A stretch of DNA of 64,000 bases from Hortaea werneckii (GCA_037044905.1 JBAOKB010000159.1:124001-188000), one strand, 5' to 3'. Positions 41,881 to 52,849 are shown, counted from the first letter of the stretch. Translations and numbers: made by a program. Notes: generated by a model not told the origin, from the letters alone.

Positions 41881-42542
41881 GGCAGGACTGATTGTATTGA
41901 CCGGATCAGCATATTCTCATACGACACTCACTAGTATATGCAGGATATGTAGGAGATAGCATTCAATTTCCGACATCCTTGGATCCAATGCCGTCTCATC
42001 CATTGAATCAGCCTAATCACATTGCCACATTCTCGGGCTTTCCCGCGCTAGCGCATTTGCACCGTACCACCACCAGACGGAGCAGGCCCAATCCATCGCC
42101 TACCCTCGCGACATCACATCAGCCCTTAAACAACAGCACTACCTCGACACAATTCGTGACCTCCACTCAAAGTCTAACGATGCAAGTCATGACTCTTACA
42201 GTAATCTCTTACAAAAGTTCGACGCCTCTTTCGATCTACTTTGCTCATTGCTGTCGTCCGAAGCCGTCATGTGGCTCGGGTGTCTGGAGGCCGTTTAGAC
42301 CTGTGTTTCACTTCCGCATTTTGACATTCTTTGACAGCGCAAACACGTTCCCTGGCTGTTTCATACGCCATGGAGACTTTCACGGGGAGATTTGACGAGG
42401 TCGTCTATGAAGGTTGATATGTAAGTGTTGCTCAGGGCTGCCAATATCTCGTTGCCGCCTGTCCTCTTCGTCACTCGTTTTCGCTTTCCCCATAATCTTT
42501 CTGCATAGTCCAGTTTTTTTTTTTTTTTTTTTTCAGCACATT
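41881..42542. other. 5' region of the NRPS-like gene with a probable UTR intron
   Basis: Contains the GH7 3' flank and the NRPS-like promoter. A GTAAGT donor at 42421 and a T21 run plus CAG acceptor (ends 42536) suggest a 116-nt 5'UTR intron immediately before the start codon. Reading through upstream ATGs does not enter the coding frame cleanly. Confidence 0.45.
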
Positions 42543-45500
42543 ATGGCAGCTTCAGTTGCACAGCTTGCTGGCAAGCCAGTTGCTCATGAAGCCGAGTCTA
42601 TGTGCGACCTCTTGTCCTCGACCGCTCGCAGGCACTCTGATCGAACCGCTCTTATTTCTATGCACCAGCATCCGGATGCCTCATCGCCCCTCGCTCACGA
42701 TGAACGACCATCATCATACATCCGATGGACATACGCAGATCTCCACGATAGAGCGCAGCTACTGGCAGCGTCCTTCAGAAAACGTGGGCTTAGAAAGGCA
42801 GATCGGATTGCAGTTTTCTTACCGAACAGTGCCGAATGGGCTGTCACATTTTGGGCGGCGATGCTGTCTGGCTTTTGCTTGGTTCTCATTCAGCCACGCG
42901 CGGCAACAAACGCGACTGAGCTTTGCCATCTGATGAAATTGTCGAAGGCTAAAGCAGTACTCGCTTGGGATGTCGAGCTCGTTGAGCAGCTCCAGGCAGC
43001 CGCGCCGAGGGCTCTCAGAACCGTGCCCATCAAAGTAGTCTGTACACTCACTAGCGTCGTGCGAGAGGGCTGGACGTTTCTCCGCGACCTCTTGAGAGAA
43101 CCTGAGGACTATTCAACCTCAGACTCAAACAATGGTCTTCCTACTGTGGGACCGCCTGATCCAGCCATCATCCTCTTTACCAGCGGCACGACTGGCCTCC
43201 CCAAGGGCTGTGTGCATACGCACAAAACTCTTACAACAATGGCTTGCAACCATGCGGAAAACCTCGGCATAGATGAGAACGCCGTCTCTGCCAGCCATTT
43301 ATCCCTCGCTCACTGTTTTGGAATGTTGTATTCTGTGGCGTTCTGGAGCGTCGGAGGACGAGTAGTCTACCCTAATGCCTCGTTCGACGCAGCCTCAACT
43401 TTGAAAGCACTTCAGCTGGAAGCTTGTACAAATATGCCCGCCGTCCCTTCTCTCCTCCACAGCCTTGCGGACGGCCTCGGATCGAGTAAGCTCGAGCGCA
43501 CGTCTCTTCGACACATCGAGCTAAGCGGAGCGATCGCGACATCAGACGTCTTTAAGCTGGCGCGAGAAACCTACGGACCATTGAAGTTGTCAATACATTA
43601 TGGGATGACAGAAAGTGGGCCAGTCGTAGCCTGGCCATGCGAGCAAGTGCCAGAATGTTTTGAAGACGGCAGAGTCACCTCAGGCTTTCCAGTAGCTGGT
43701 TGCATCGTCCGTGTGTGTGCTCCTCAAAGTCGTACGCCACTTCCACGAGGTGAAGTAGGCGAGATACATCAGAACAGCTCACAGCTTGTGGCGGGTTACA
43801 TGGGCATCATACACGACGATTCGTTCTACGTAGATGAAAGCGGTAGCTGGTACATCACCGGCGATCAGGGCATCATGCACCCTAGTGGTGAGGTTGAGGT
43901 CTGTGGACGGTATAAAGATATAATCATTCGAGGAGGCGAGAACATTTCGCCAGCTCAAATTGAGGCTGTAATAAACAGAGGCAACGGGCTCGAGGTAAGA
44001 TTTCGGATTTGGTAAACCATTTGACTAAATGCTGACTTGTGGACCAGGCTTGTGTTGTAGGTGCATCTGACGACATATTAGGTGAAGTCCCAGTCGCCGT
44101 CGTCAGTGGAGGAGACAGAATGAATGACTTTGGCCAGTCCCTTCCAAGCTTAGTAGTTCAGCATCTTGGACCTTCTTTTGCATTAGACCAAGTTGTGCCC
44201 TTGAACGACCTTGGCATGGTCGAATTTCCTCGGACGACCTCGGGAAAGATAAGAAAGCAGGAGCTCGCACTTGCCCTTGATAAATACCGCAAAGCATCCA
44301 AACCCCGACCGACGGGCGATGGGGCAAGCCTTGCTCGCGCAGATTCATTCGACATTGCAGATCCGCTTGAGAAAGTGCTGACGGATGTTTGGACCCGCAT
44401 CCTTGGGGTTCCCGAATATACGCTTGGACCGGACACCAAGATCAGCGATTTGGCAGATAGCTTGACCATGATGCAGTTCAGACGGCTTCTGCGCAAAGAT
44501 CACGCCCTCGAGCTATCTCTGTCAGAGATGATCAAAAATCCTACAATCGCCGAACAAGCCATCCTCTTGGGTAAGACGAATAAAGACACGCCCAAGGAAA
44601 TGGTCAGCGCTCCGGGCAGAGAAGGACCGCCAGGACCGTTTGAAGTCGTCGAAGCTTATGGTGACAGAGAGCGACTACAAAGCATCCAGCAGCTCGTAAC
44701 GCCTCTCCTAGGCTTGTACGGTCTTGGGTGGGTGCAAGACGTCGAAGACATCATCCCAATGAACGATGTTCTGGCCAACATGGTGACGGCTCGGCGCAGA
44801 CTACGCTCATCACTGCGTCGAGATGCTTTCTATTGTCCCAATATCACCGTCGGTACTCTCTATACGGCTCTCCAGGACGCCCTATCCGCTCATCCACTGC
44901 TGCGCAGCATGTGGGTCCCTACGTCCGCAAGCAGCGTATCACACCTCATTGTTAGACCTTCAGAACGATGCTGGAAGCTGTTCCTGGACTCTACTGGCCA
45001 TTGCGTCGATTCTCCAGAAGATCTGGCTAATGTGTGGTACGGTGACAACAAGCTGGATACGTGCAGCGGCCAGAGAGGACCTGGTCCACTTTTCCGAGCT
45101 GTGGTGTTCAGTGTCAAAGGTGATCCCGCATCTGCCGGCGTTGTCTACTGGACAAATCACTCCGCTTTTGACGCGACTTCGCTTTCCTTCTTTCACGAGA
45201 CCCTGAATGACCTCTTGTGTGGCGAAGTCATGACCCCTCGTACGAGCTACAAGCTATGGGCCGATTCGCTGCATATTGGTCGTCACAGCCCGTATGCTCA
45301 AGCCGGGGCGAGGTATTTTGGCGAGAAACTTGGGGGTTTTGCTGGGTATCAGGCCTCGATGGTGCCTCAGCAAAGGGCACCTGGCTTTCTTGAAGGCAAT
45401 GATGAAGGCTGGATGGAAGGACACAGTACTTCCGGCATGAGAGTACCAATCGATGGTCAAAATGGTCGACTTGCCGCCAACAAAGGCTTAAGGCACGTAT

Positions 45501-46231
45501 TCAAATGCCCAGGCTTGGCGCGTTTGCACAGCGAACACGGCATCGCTGCACATACTGTCTTCAAAGCAGCTCTCGCTGTAGTAAATACGGACTGGACAAA
45601 CACGAGAACAGCGTTCTTCCGCAGTCTAGAGTCCGGCAGACAATGGCCCTTCCTTGACAGCGCCCTTGCCTCACATCTTCCAAGCGCAGCAGATATCGAT
45701 GGGCCCACGCTGCAAGCCAGTTTCAACGTCATCAACTTTGATCAGGAAGCAGAAGCAACTATCGACCTTCTGAAGCGGCTGAGAAACGACCAGGAATTGG
45801 CGACAAGATATCAGTGCACGCCGCTTTCGCTTGCTCTTGCCCAACTCTCAGAGGCCGATCGTACAGCGCTCTTGGATCGCGGCTTGAGCCAGCTTTTCAA
45901 TTGGGTGCCAAATCGTGATCACCTGCAACTTTCAAAGCTGTGCCAGGTGCAGGATGAAATGAACGCCGACACTGGACTTCACTGGGACTTTACTTCTCGC
46001 GGGCTCGGCGAGGTCGAGGCTTTCGTTCGCTGGGATTGCTGCCAACTGGGTCAAGGTGACGTCAAACAGATGCTTGAAGACCTCGAGAAAGTGGTGGACT
46101 GGCTTTCTGATCCGCAGCACTGGCATGTTCCTACCGATGAACGACCTAAGGAGAGCAAGTACCGAGTTTGGCGTCCGGCGGTGGACGAGTTGCAGCTGGC
46201 TGCAATGTCTTTGATGATGTCTGGTGTGTGA
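42543..46231 (+). CDS. NRPS-like enzyme, A-T-C organisation, two exons
   Basis: Join 42543-43994 and 44048-46231, 1211 residues. The 53-nt intron (donor GTAAGA, branch CTGAC, acceptor CAG) lies in phase 0 within the adenylation domain. Core motifs: LFTSGTTGLPKG (211-222), YGMTESG (353-359), YITGD (437-441), GRYKDIIIRGGE (455-466) and TTSGKIRK with the catalytic Lys (~551). The GGENISPAQIE style resembles acyl/aryl-CoA synthetases more than classic amino-acid A domains. A carrier domain follows (DLADSLTMMQF, phosphopantetheine Ser622). The C-terminal ~500 residues look condensation/acyltransferase-like, with NHSAFDA (~855) in place of HHxxxDG. There is no thioesterase or reductase. Likely it activates a carboxylic acid and condenses it with an amine or alcohol acceptor. 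An ABM gene lies 290 bases downstream on the same strand. Confidence 0.78.
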
Positions 46232-46520
46232 CAGTTTCTTGAAATGATCTGGCATACTCAGGTGTTTTCTATGTATATATACCCCGTTTTGTTCGATACC
46301 TGTGCCTTGTACAATTTGCAAGTTGGCGGCGTTGAATACGTAAGCCGCCGACTGTGGCCTTCATCTATCCCGATAACGAGGCTACCAATAAACATACGTG
46401 CCTGCCTCGCGCGAACCTACAAATTCCCATTTCTTTCAATTGCTATCTGCATTACAGGGAAAGCACTGGCTATCGTGTGAGCATACCTATTATATCGACA
46501 TAATCTCGGCGACACTTGCA

Positions 46521-46937
46521 ATGGGACACGTACAGCGTGACGCTGAGGGCTTCGCTATCGGCCTAGAAGTCCCCGAAGACGAATTTTGTGTCTACGGCAC
46601 GGTATGTTCACACAGTCGCGAAACCTCAATCGAGTATACGGGCTAACACGCATCCAAGATACACGCTCATCCCGAGCACGCAGATGCATTGGAAGCCGTC
46701 TACGCGCAGACGAACCAACTCGCGAAGTCCGAGCTCGGGACACTTCAATATTGCATCTCGCGGGATCCTGATGATCCGACTCTATTCCACATGTTCGAGC
46801 AGTATGCCGGGAGGGAGGCTTTTGAGCAGCACAATGCACAGCCAATCATTCAGAAACTTATACAGGATCAGCTATTCAAGGGCGTGAAGGCGGTGATTGT
46901 GAAGCCCATCCCAGCTTCGGCTTCGGCTGCAAGATAG
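46521..46937 (+). CDS. ABM-domain (antibiotic biosynthesis monooxygenase-like) protein, two exons
   Basis: Join 46521-46601 and 46659-46937; 119 residues. Donor GTATGT, branch CTAAC, acceptor AAG (46658). The protein has CVYGTIHAHPEHADALEAVY, TLQYCISRDPDDPTLFHMFEQY and AGREAFEQHNAQPIIQKL, the dimeric alpha/beta barrel pattern of ABM/PF03992 proteins: strand, helix, strand with F-x-x-x-E-x-Y-x-x-x-x-A-F-x-x-H. Such proteins are cofactor-free monooxygenases or heme-handling proteins and often sit in metabolite clusters. The short distance and shared strand with the NRPS-like gene suggest a common pathway, but this is inferred. Confidence 0.78.
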
Positions 46938-47363
46938 AGAATGGCAGTATTTCGCCTGAGACACAGTTTGGAGGGTCAGAAAGGGTCAGATGGGGATTGT
47001 GATGCTGAGAGAATACTCATATCACTTTGCGGACGATCACCGACGGAAAAGGAAGGCACCCTGACAAGCGCAAGCCAAGACCATCGGTTCGAGACGTGAT
47101 CTGTCACATTCCGAAACGAACATGTACATAGTAGTTTTTGATCTGTAACATGTACATGACAAGTCGTATCAGCCTTGATGCTTTCTTATATCGAAGTTAC
47201 CATGTCCATCTGATCATGAGTCTACAATTCTCTTGCCGCGAAACCCAAAAAAGTCGGGGATTCAAGATCATCTTCAAAAACATAAATAACAGATAGAGCA
47301 AGATTCTATAGGGACCTGACCACCCCAATTCCTAAGATAACTAATCACCACATCACACGAACA
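46938..47363. other. Intergenic region
   Basis: 3' flank of the ABM gene and promoter of the small secreted precursor gene. The stretch 47266-47345 is A/T-rich. No gene is supported. Confidence 0.5.
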
Positions 47364-47719
47364 ATGCAACTCCTCACCACCCTCAGCGTCATCACCGCCC
47401 TCATCGCATTGGCGTAAGCCAACACCATCCCATCCCAAACCATATTTCTTCATACTAACCAACACCAAGCCTCGCAGCACCTATCCCGGAGGAGGCATCG
47501 AACCTCACTGGCTCCACCGATCTCGCTAAAAGAGATCCTCAAGACCCAGACTGCGCAGCCGAAGCCGCCCTGGACGCAACATTCGGCGGCTCAGGCGAAT
47601 GCGAGACAGCGAGTTCATCGCTGGCGAAGAAGGACGACGCTCAAGATGCCGGGCTAGACGAATGTGCGATCGAGGCGGCGATTGACGTAACGTTCGGTGG
47701 GTCGGGGGAGTGCGATTGA
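47364..47719 (+). CDS. Secreted Kex2-processed repeat peptide precursor, two exons
   Basis: Join 47364-47413 and 47470-47719, 99 residues; the 56-nt intron (donor GTAAGC, branch CTAAC, acceptor AAG) removes an in-frame TAA. A signal peptide (MQLLTTLSVITALIALALAA) is followed by a short pro-region with one N-glycosylation site (NLT). Two units then follow dibasic sites: LAKR and LAKK. Each unit has an acidic leader and a core matching CAxEAAxDxTFGGSGEC, with two Cys 15 residues apart (C45/C61 and C82/C98), so each core could form one disulfide loop. This is the layout of fungal KEP proteins: alpha-pheromone-type precursors and dikaritin-type RiPP precursors. The core differs from alpha-factor peptides, and no DUF3328/UstYa gene is nearby. 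Function unknown. Confidence 0.72.
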
Positions 47720-48398
47720 GGAAGTCGTGGGTTTAGTTGCGGGTTGACATTGGCTTTTCGAAAGCATGTTCGAGGGCCATTCGAAGGACCCGGTATTCTT
47801 CGATGCAAAGCTTCACCGAGTTCAGCCGAGCGTTGTGGAGAATTGGTGATCCGCGTGTGCTATTTGTATCGAGGCCTTGAGATACCTTACATCCGATTTG
47901 GCATTGTGTTGCTGAGGACTCGACGCTGAGCTGTGTGTTTGAACCTTGTCGATTATCTGAGTAGCCACACCTGCTTGCGATCTCTTCGCATTCGACGCCG
48001 GGTAGTATTCTGTCACTCATGCCAAGCATGCATCTTTTCTTTCTGGCTGTGTCGACTCGGTCAAATGCCAGTGTATAGGCGAAATAGCCGTGTGAATATA
48101 CTGAAGATCGTGACCGTCGAAAATACCGTCAACGTTTGCGCACGAGATGTCCAAAACGCTGCTCACAGCTCACAGTAAGATTCGGAGTGTATTCAGCAAT
48201 AGTATACAAGTAAAGGGTATTCTTACGTTCCCAAATCGGTTCCTTACAAGGAGCAGCGTCCTGTCCCAAACTCCTATCCCACAGTTGCGTAGACATCTCA
48301 ATCCCAGTCATTACAGCCACCATTAAAATCCCGCGGCGAGTTCAATGCACGCAGCAGGGTGCCTCTAAAAAAAAAAAAAAGAAAGAAAGAAAGACCGC
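47720..48398. other. Intergenic region with A-rich run
   Basis: Convergent 3' flanks of the peptide-precursor gene and the membrane-protein gene. An A14 run and AAAG repeats lie at about 48367-48392. No supported gene. Confidence 0.5.
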
Positions 48399-50473
48399 TC
48401 AAAAGTCCTGTGTATCCTTACTCTGGCGGGTCCGTAGCGTCTCCTCGCTTACCCGAGGAGAAATTTCCAGCACGCTGCTAGTAGGTGTGTATCTTGTACA
48501 CCCTGCACTCGATATAGATGGCGCACTGTGCCTTGATCCTTCAGTTGATGTTGCAGGCGTACGTGTAGAGCTCATAGCTGTGCTCCGGTCACTCCTTCTC
48601 TCCGGTGAAGTATCCGGTCGAGATGAGTAGTCCGGTAAGCTTTCGCAGTTATAAGACGGCAGCGTATTGGTACTGGCCCTGCTCCTGCTGTCTACCGTGT
48701 ACGGCAGAGGGACTCGTGACGGGGGCGGATCGCTCGAAGGCGGCGTGGCAAGATCGTATCGATTCTCGTCCACCCTTACCAAGCTTGCCACAATCTCATG
48801 AGCGTGTCTCAGCTCCCGAATCTCCGCCTCCATCACTTCGCCCTTCTCCGCCTGGTCTAGATCCTCCACCTGCTCCAGGAAAGCATCTTGAAGGATCAAA
48901 GCTCGTTTCTCTTCATAGTCTTCCATCTTCGGCTCGACAGCCGGACGAAAGCAATTGATCGCCCTTACGAAGCTGTCCCAGCGACGTCTTATCTTAGCTC
49001 GTCGAGCTGCCCGTCGATACGCACGGGCGTTGCGACGTTCTTCCCTGTCCGCTGCACGCTCTACGCGTTTGCGCATTGACATGCACTTGTTGCGAATGTA
49101 TGAACAGAGGACCGCTAAGCCCAATGCCGAGACAATGATCTGCATGGCGCGTACTAATGGATTGGGCGGATTGACAAAGTCTTTGAAATGGTATTCATGG
49201 CCAGTCCCGTTCTTCGTCATCGTGAAAGGAATACTGAAGGGTTTCGCGGTGCCATTGGACTTCTCAGACATCCCGTCCGGGCCCTCGGCGAATTTGACAC
49301 TTTTGGTGTTGTTCCTGGACGTCTGCTGCGACGTGAGGGGCTCGCTGCTATGCATTACCGTGTTGTGCAAGTTGGCGCTCTGCACTTGGAAATATCCACG
49401 GTTGTGCTCGGTCAGCAAGCCAACCTTGCCAACTTTGTCGCAAATTCGCTGCGCAACGACCCGTGCAACGCACATGAGGCCATCGCATTCTGACAGAAGT
49501 TGGTGAAGCGACGAGTGGTTGCGATGGTGTCTAAGGTGATTAGAGATTGCCTGCTTCTTGATGACAATCTCATCGTGGAGATTTTCTGCTTCCTCTTCAA
49601 GTAGGTGGAGGGATTCGATTTCAGTAGCGAGATCGAAACTCGCGTCCTCAGAGAGTCTTTTCATTTCATCTTCTTTATCTTGACCTTGTATTACTGGACT
49701 TTCAGACGTCGGTTGCTTGCGGTCGGCGGTGGATCCTAGTGGTCTTCCAGCGAGGTTTAGTTTCAGTTGCGGGAAATGACCGCTGGCCAGTACGAGAGAT
49801 AGATTAGGAGCGTGCTGCACGGACTGCGTGTTGAGTTCGAAGCCCAATCCCGATGTGACAATGCCATCTAACGTAGTAACGTTGAAGGCTAGATCTCGCC
49901 AAAAGGCATCGAGAAAGTGCGATGGATTCTCCTGGTTTAATGAATGGCTGTGGGCTAAGATGGTGACATGATGTGTACTGTTTCCGGTACTGTTCACATC
50001 AAGGGCGACTGAGAAGGGCGATGACTGGGTGTTTTCGTCGAAGTCAATAGGAGAGTGGTTGATGAGCAATTTAGATGGGGTGCTCTGGCCAGAAGGTTTA
50101 ATTTGGATCCCGAATACCTGAGGCACACATGATGTTAGGAGGCCATGGTCGATCTATGGTATAGACCGAAAGGCATTGGAAAGAAACAGGCAGTTCGAAG
50201 GATTGGCTTGGCGCATACGTAGACTCACCAAGGCCTCGTCAGCAGCTCCGCAGCTGGTATCAGCCGGGCAAGGAAGAGCGAATTTGATGTAAGCGTTGTC
50301 GAGATCTATTGATGAACCTTAGATCAATACAGACAATTGGGATAAGACGCCAGCTTCAACCAACCTTGGTCGAGGATGTATGGGAATCGTGGCTCGCTAC
50401 GCAATGCCGAAGCCCACGGCAACAGGAGGAGGGCGAATACCGTGCTAAGAGCGGCAAAGAAGATGGCGCGCAT
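48399..50473 (-). CDS. Type I single-pass membrane protein, three exons
   Basis: Join of 50473-50365, 50305-50229 and 50117-48399; 634 residues. Exon 1 gives a signal peptide (MRAIFFAALSTVFALLLLPW then ASA). Introns are 59 and 111 nt with phases 1 and 0 (donors GTTGGT and GTGAGT). The lumenal part (~25-380) has several N-x-S/T sites, a CPADTSC motif and a coiled-coil-like Glu/Lys segment (~240-270). A TM helix (MQIIVSALGLAVLCSYI, ~386-403) is followed by a strongly basic Arg stretch, a charged helix, and a Ser/Pro tail with PLPYTVDSRSRAS and LPSYNCESLPDYS motifs that could be adaptor-binding sites. I do not recognise a named family; it looks like a conserved Dothideomycete protein of the secretory pathway or plasma membrane. 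Partners are unknown. Confidence 0.68.
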
Positions 50474-50916
50474 CGCTGGATGCTAATGGAATGGGCTGTC
50501 TCACATCTCCAGAAGATCCCCTGACATGCCCTAAAGATTGATCGCTTGCGCGAACAAGGACAGCGTCTAATATGTAACTCGTAGAGAATGATGTGAATAA
50601 TAATTGGTACAGAATCGAGTCACTAGAACGATCAGGCAGCAAGATAAGGTGGACTGTTCCAAGGTTCGAAGGATGCGGTGGTGGCGCAGCGCTCCAGCTC
50701 GGACGTCCGCGGCGTCCGCCCCGGGCTGACTGCAATCCTCTCTGCCTGAGGCATTCTTGCATCACTCCATGGATGTGGATGGCGGGCATCGATACCTGCC
50801 CGGAACTGTCACGGTCTGGCAATACCTTACGCATGAACGAACAGTGAAGCATGCGACGATAGCGCCAGCAACACAGCCGACATCACCTTTCTTCTTCCCA
50901 CTCACGGACCGTCACC
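50474..50916. promoter_or_regulatory. Divergent intergenic region before LSM4
   Basis: 443 bases between the start of the membrane-protein gene (minus) and LSM4 (plus), so it probably contains both promoters. No motif assigned. Confidence 0.5.
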
Positions 50917-51438
50917 ATGGTAAGCACTTCCCCAGCGCACGCCCAGCGAAAACCGCTCGCTCACTATGCAGGCACTAACCCATCCTCCCTAGCTTCCACT
51001 CGGCCTTCTCACTGCGGCCCAAGGTCATCCCATGCTAGTCGAGCTCAAGAATGGCGAAACACTCAACGGACACCTGGTCAACTGCGACACATATATGAAC
51101 CTGACCTTGAAAGAGGTGGTGCAGACCAGTCCCGAAGGCGACAAGTTCTTCAGATTACCCGAGTGCTACGTGCGAGGAAACAATGTATGCGCGCGGACAT
51201 CTTTGGCTTGTTGCCTGGCCTCAGAACATGTGGAGCTGACGCGATGAAACAGATCAAATACCTGCGAGTACCAGACGAGATTGTGGATGTTGTGAAGGAG
51301 CAGCAGGCGGCACAGCAAGCGCAGCGCGGAGGCAGAGGTGGTGGAATGTCAGGGAGAGGAGACCACGGCGGCAGAGGCGATCGGGGTCGTGGTATGGGTC
51401 GCGGTGGGCGTGGTAGAGGGAGAGGGCGAGGTGGCTGA
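50917..51438 (+). CDS. LSM4: U6 snRNA-associated Sm-like protein LSm4, three exons
   Basis: Join 50917-50919, 50993-51184, 51253-51438; 126 residues. Exon 1 is only the ATG, immediately followed by donor GTAAGC; exon 2 starts LPLGLLTAAQGHPML. Branch sites CTAAC and CTGAC and acceptors TAG and CAG support the structure. Sm1 (MLVELKNGETLNGHL, then NCDTYMNL) and Sm2 (RLPECYVRGNNIKYLRVPDEI) motifs are complete. The C-terminal tail is RGG-rich (GRGDHGGRGDRGRGMGRGG), as in LSm4. It forms part of LSm2-8 (U6 snRNP) and LSm1-7 (mRNA decapping). Confidence 0.92.
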   Translation: MVSTSPAHAQRKPLAHYAGTNPSSLASTRPSHCGPRSSHASRAQEWRNTQRTPGQLRHIYEPDLERGGADQSRRRQVLQITRVLRARKQCMRADIFGLLPGLRTCGADAMKQIKYLRVPDEIVDVVKEQQAAQQAQRGGRGGGMSGRGDHGGRGDRGRGMGRGGRGRGRGRGG

Positions 51439-52005
51439 AGAATGCAGCGTGTTACGAATTAGGACGTCCTCAAAGGCTGGAACAACGTACGACGAGCGAC
51501 ATCATCTACCTCACTGAGGCTACCGAGAGAATGCAGTTCCGCGACATGTTCTCCCTGGGCGGTGCAAGTGGACACAACATGAGTGGCCCCTTTCCAGTAC
51601 CGACAGGCGGAAGACATGAATCCTCCCCAACTTGGGTGTCGTCATCGAACCTTGCCTCTGGGAAACTGGATTTGAGGACCAAATGAAGTTGAAACCCTCA
51701 GATGCTTCGGCTCGCGGTACGGCTTTTACAAGTGAAAGTTTCGATAAAGAACGACATTCTACAGACGTATAACAACTATTCATCGAACTGCGGATCCCTT
51801 CAAATTCCAACCTGACTTGTATAAGGCCGTCGACATGTGACGACTATTGGATCCAACTTGCTCTCCTTTGCCGAGCTCGCTACAGTGTGCATCTGTATAC
51901 AACCTCAGCTTGTCAATTCTACTTGAACACTGTGCTGACAGGCGTGCTCGAGTAAAAAGTCAACAGTCCTCGCAGTAACCCAGTAACATTCCTTTTCTCA
52001 ACCCC
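51439..52005. other. Convergent intergenic region
   Basis: 3' flanks of LSM4 and the GFA-like gene; no motif-bearing open frame. Confidence 0.5.
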
Positions 52006-52425
52006 TCAACGCTTAACGTTCTCATCCCACTGCGCTGCCCCTTGCAGAGCACACAGCCAACTGGGCCTCCGCTTGACCCAGACTTCCGCACAAGGCCGGA
52101 TCCCTTCAAGCTCGAAAGCATCTCCACCATCGATTGCCCCGCTGCAGACCACCTTCTTGTGGGGAAGCATCGGCCATTCGACCCATAAATGACAGCCGCA
52201 ATCGCCACAGTAGAACAACGTCATACTGGCGCCAGATCCTCCGACGATGCTACGCTGTTTTGGCTCGCCGCGCTCGACGTTGAAGGCCGTGTTGGTGACA
52301 ACAGTACCCATGCTGAATGCTGTGGAGGTCAGCTTGCGGCAGGTAAGACAGTGGCAGATAATGGTGCGCTCTTGCTCCTGGATCGTTAGGTGGCAGGCAC
52401 CGCAAAGGCAGGTTGCGGTAAGCAT
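52006..52425 (-). CDS. GFA / CENP-V-like zinc protein
   Basis: 139 residues from the ATG at 52425; upstream in-frame codons to 52695 are not protein-like. Cys positions match the GFA fold: C6-x-C8-x-x-C11, C24-x-C26-x-x-C29 and C73-x-x-C76-x-C78 (FYCGDCGCHLWVEW). GFA-family proteins bind two zincs; characterised members include glutathione-dependent formaldehyde-activating enzymes, but most fungal members have no proven reaction. No signal or membrane segment, so probably cytosolic. Divergent with the PPR gene. Confidence 0.83.
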   Translation of the reverse strand: MLTATCLCGACHLTIQEQERTIICHCLTCRKLTSTAFSMGTVVTNTAFNVERGEPKQRSIVGGSGASMTLFYCGDCGCHLWVEWPMLPHKKVVCSGAIDGGDAFELEGIRPCAEVWVKRRPSWLCALQGAAQWDENVKR

Positions 52426-52849
52426 GTTAGCAGCTTGTAGTACAATTAGTGATTTAAAGTACGGAAGTGTTTGCAGAGGATACAGTTTCTCTGGTTGGGT
52501 AAGACAGGCTCTTGATCTCCAGCTACATAGAAAGTGGCTGCCTTGCGGATTTGGTGGCGTGAGCAAAGGTACATTACGTTCCTGAGCATCTTGCACCACT
52601 AGCATTAAGATCCAGATTGCGGTCGGCCAGGCTGAGATACGTGGACCGTCTTCATCTTTTGCTTGCAAGGTAATATTGCACTTGGGTAGGTGCAATTCGG
52701 GCCTAGATTCATAGGAGCGCGAACAGTCGCCTCAGGCACCAAGAAACTGGAGACGAGGGCGACCGGGAGTCGGCGTACGGTTAGGTGCAGCCAGGAACAA
52801 TGGAATCTTGCTAGTGGAATGTCTGTAAAGCAGGCAAAGTGAACATGAC
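52426..52849. promoter_or_regulatory. Divergent intergenic region GFA/PPR
   Basis: 424 bases between two divergent starts, likely holding both promoters. No gene or motif assigned. Confidence 0.5.

Noticed and set aside
47470..47719. Reading the repeat precursor as a canonical alpha-pheromone gene
   Set aside because: The cores are acidic, 17 residues between and including Cys, and lack the W-C-x-G-x-C-W type pattern of known alpha-pheromones.
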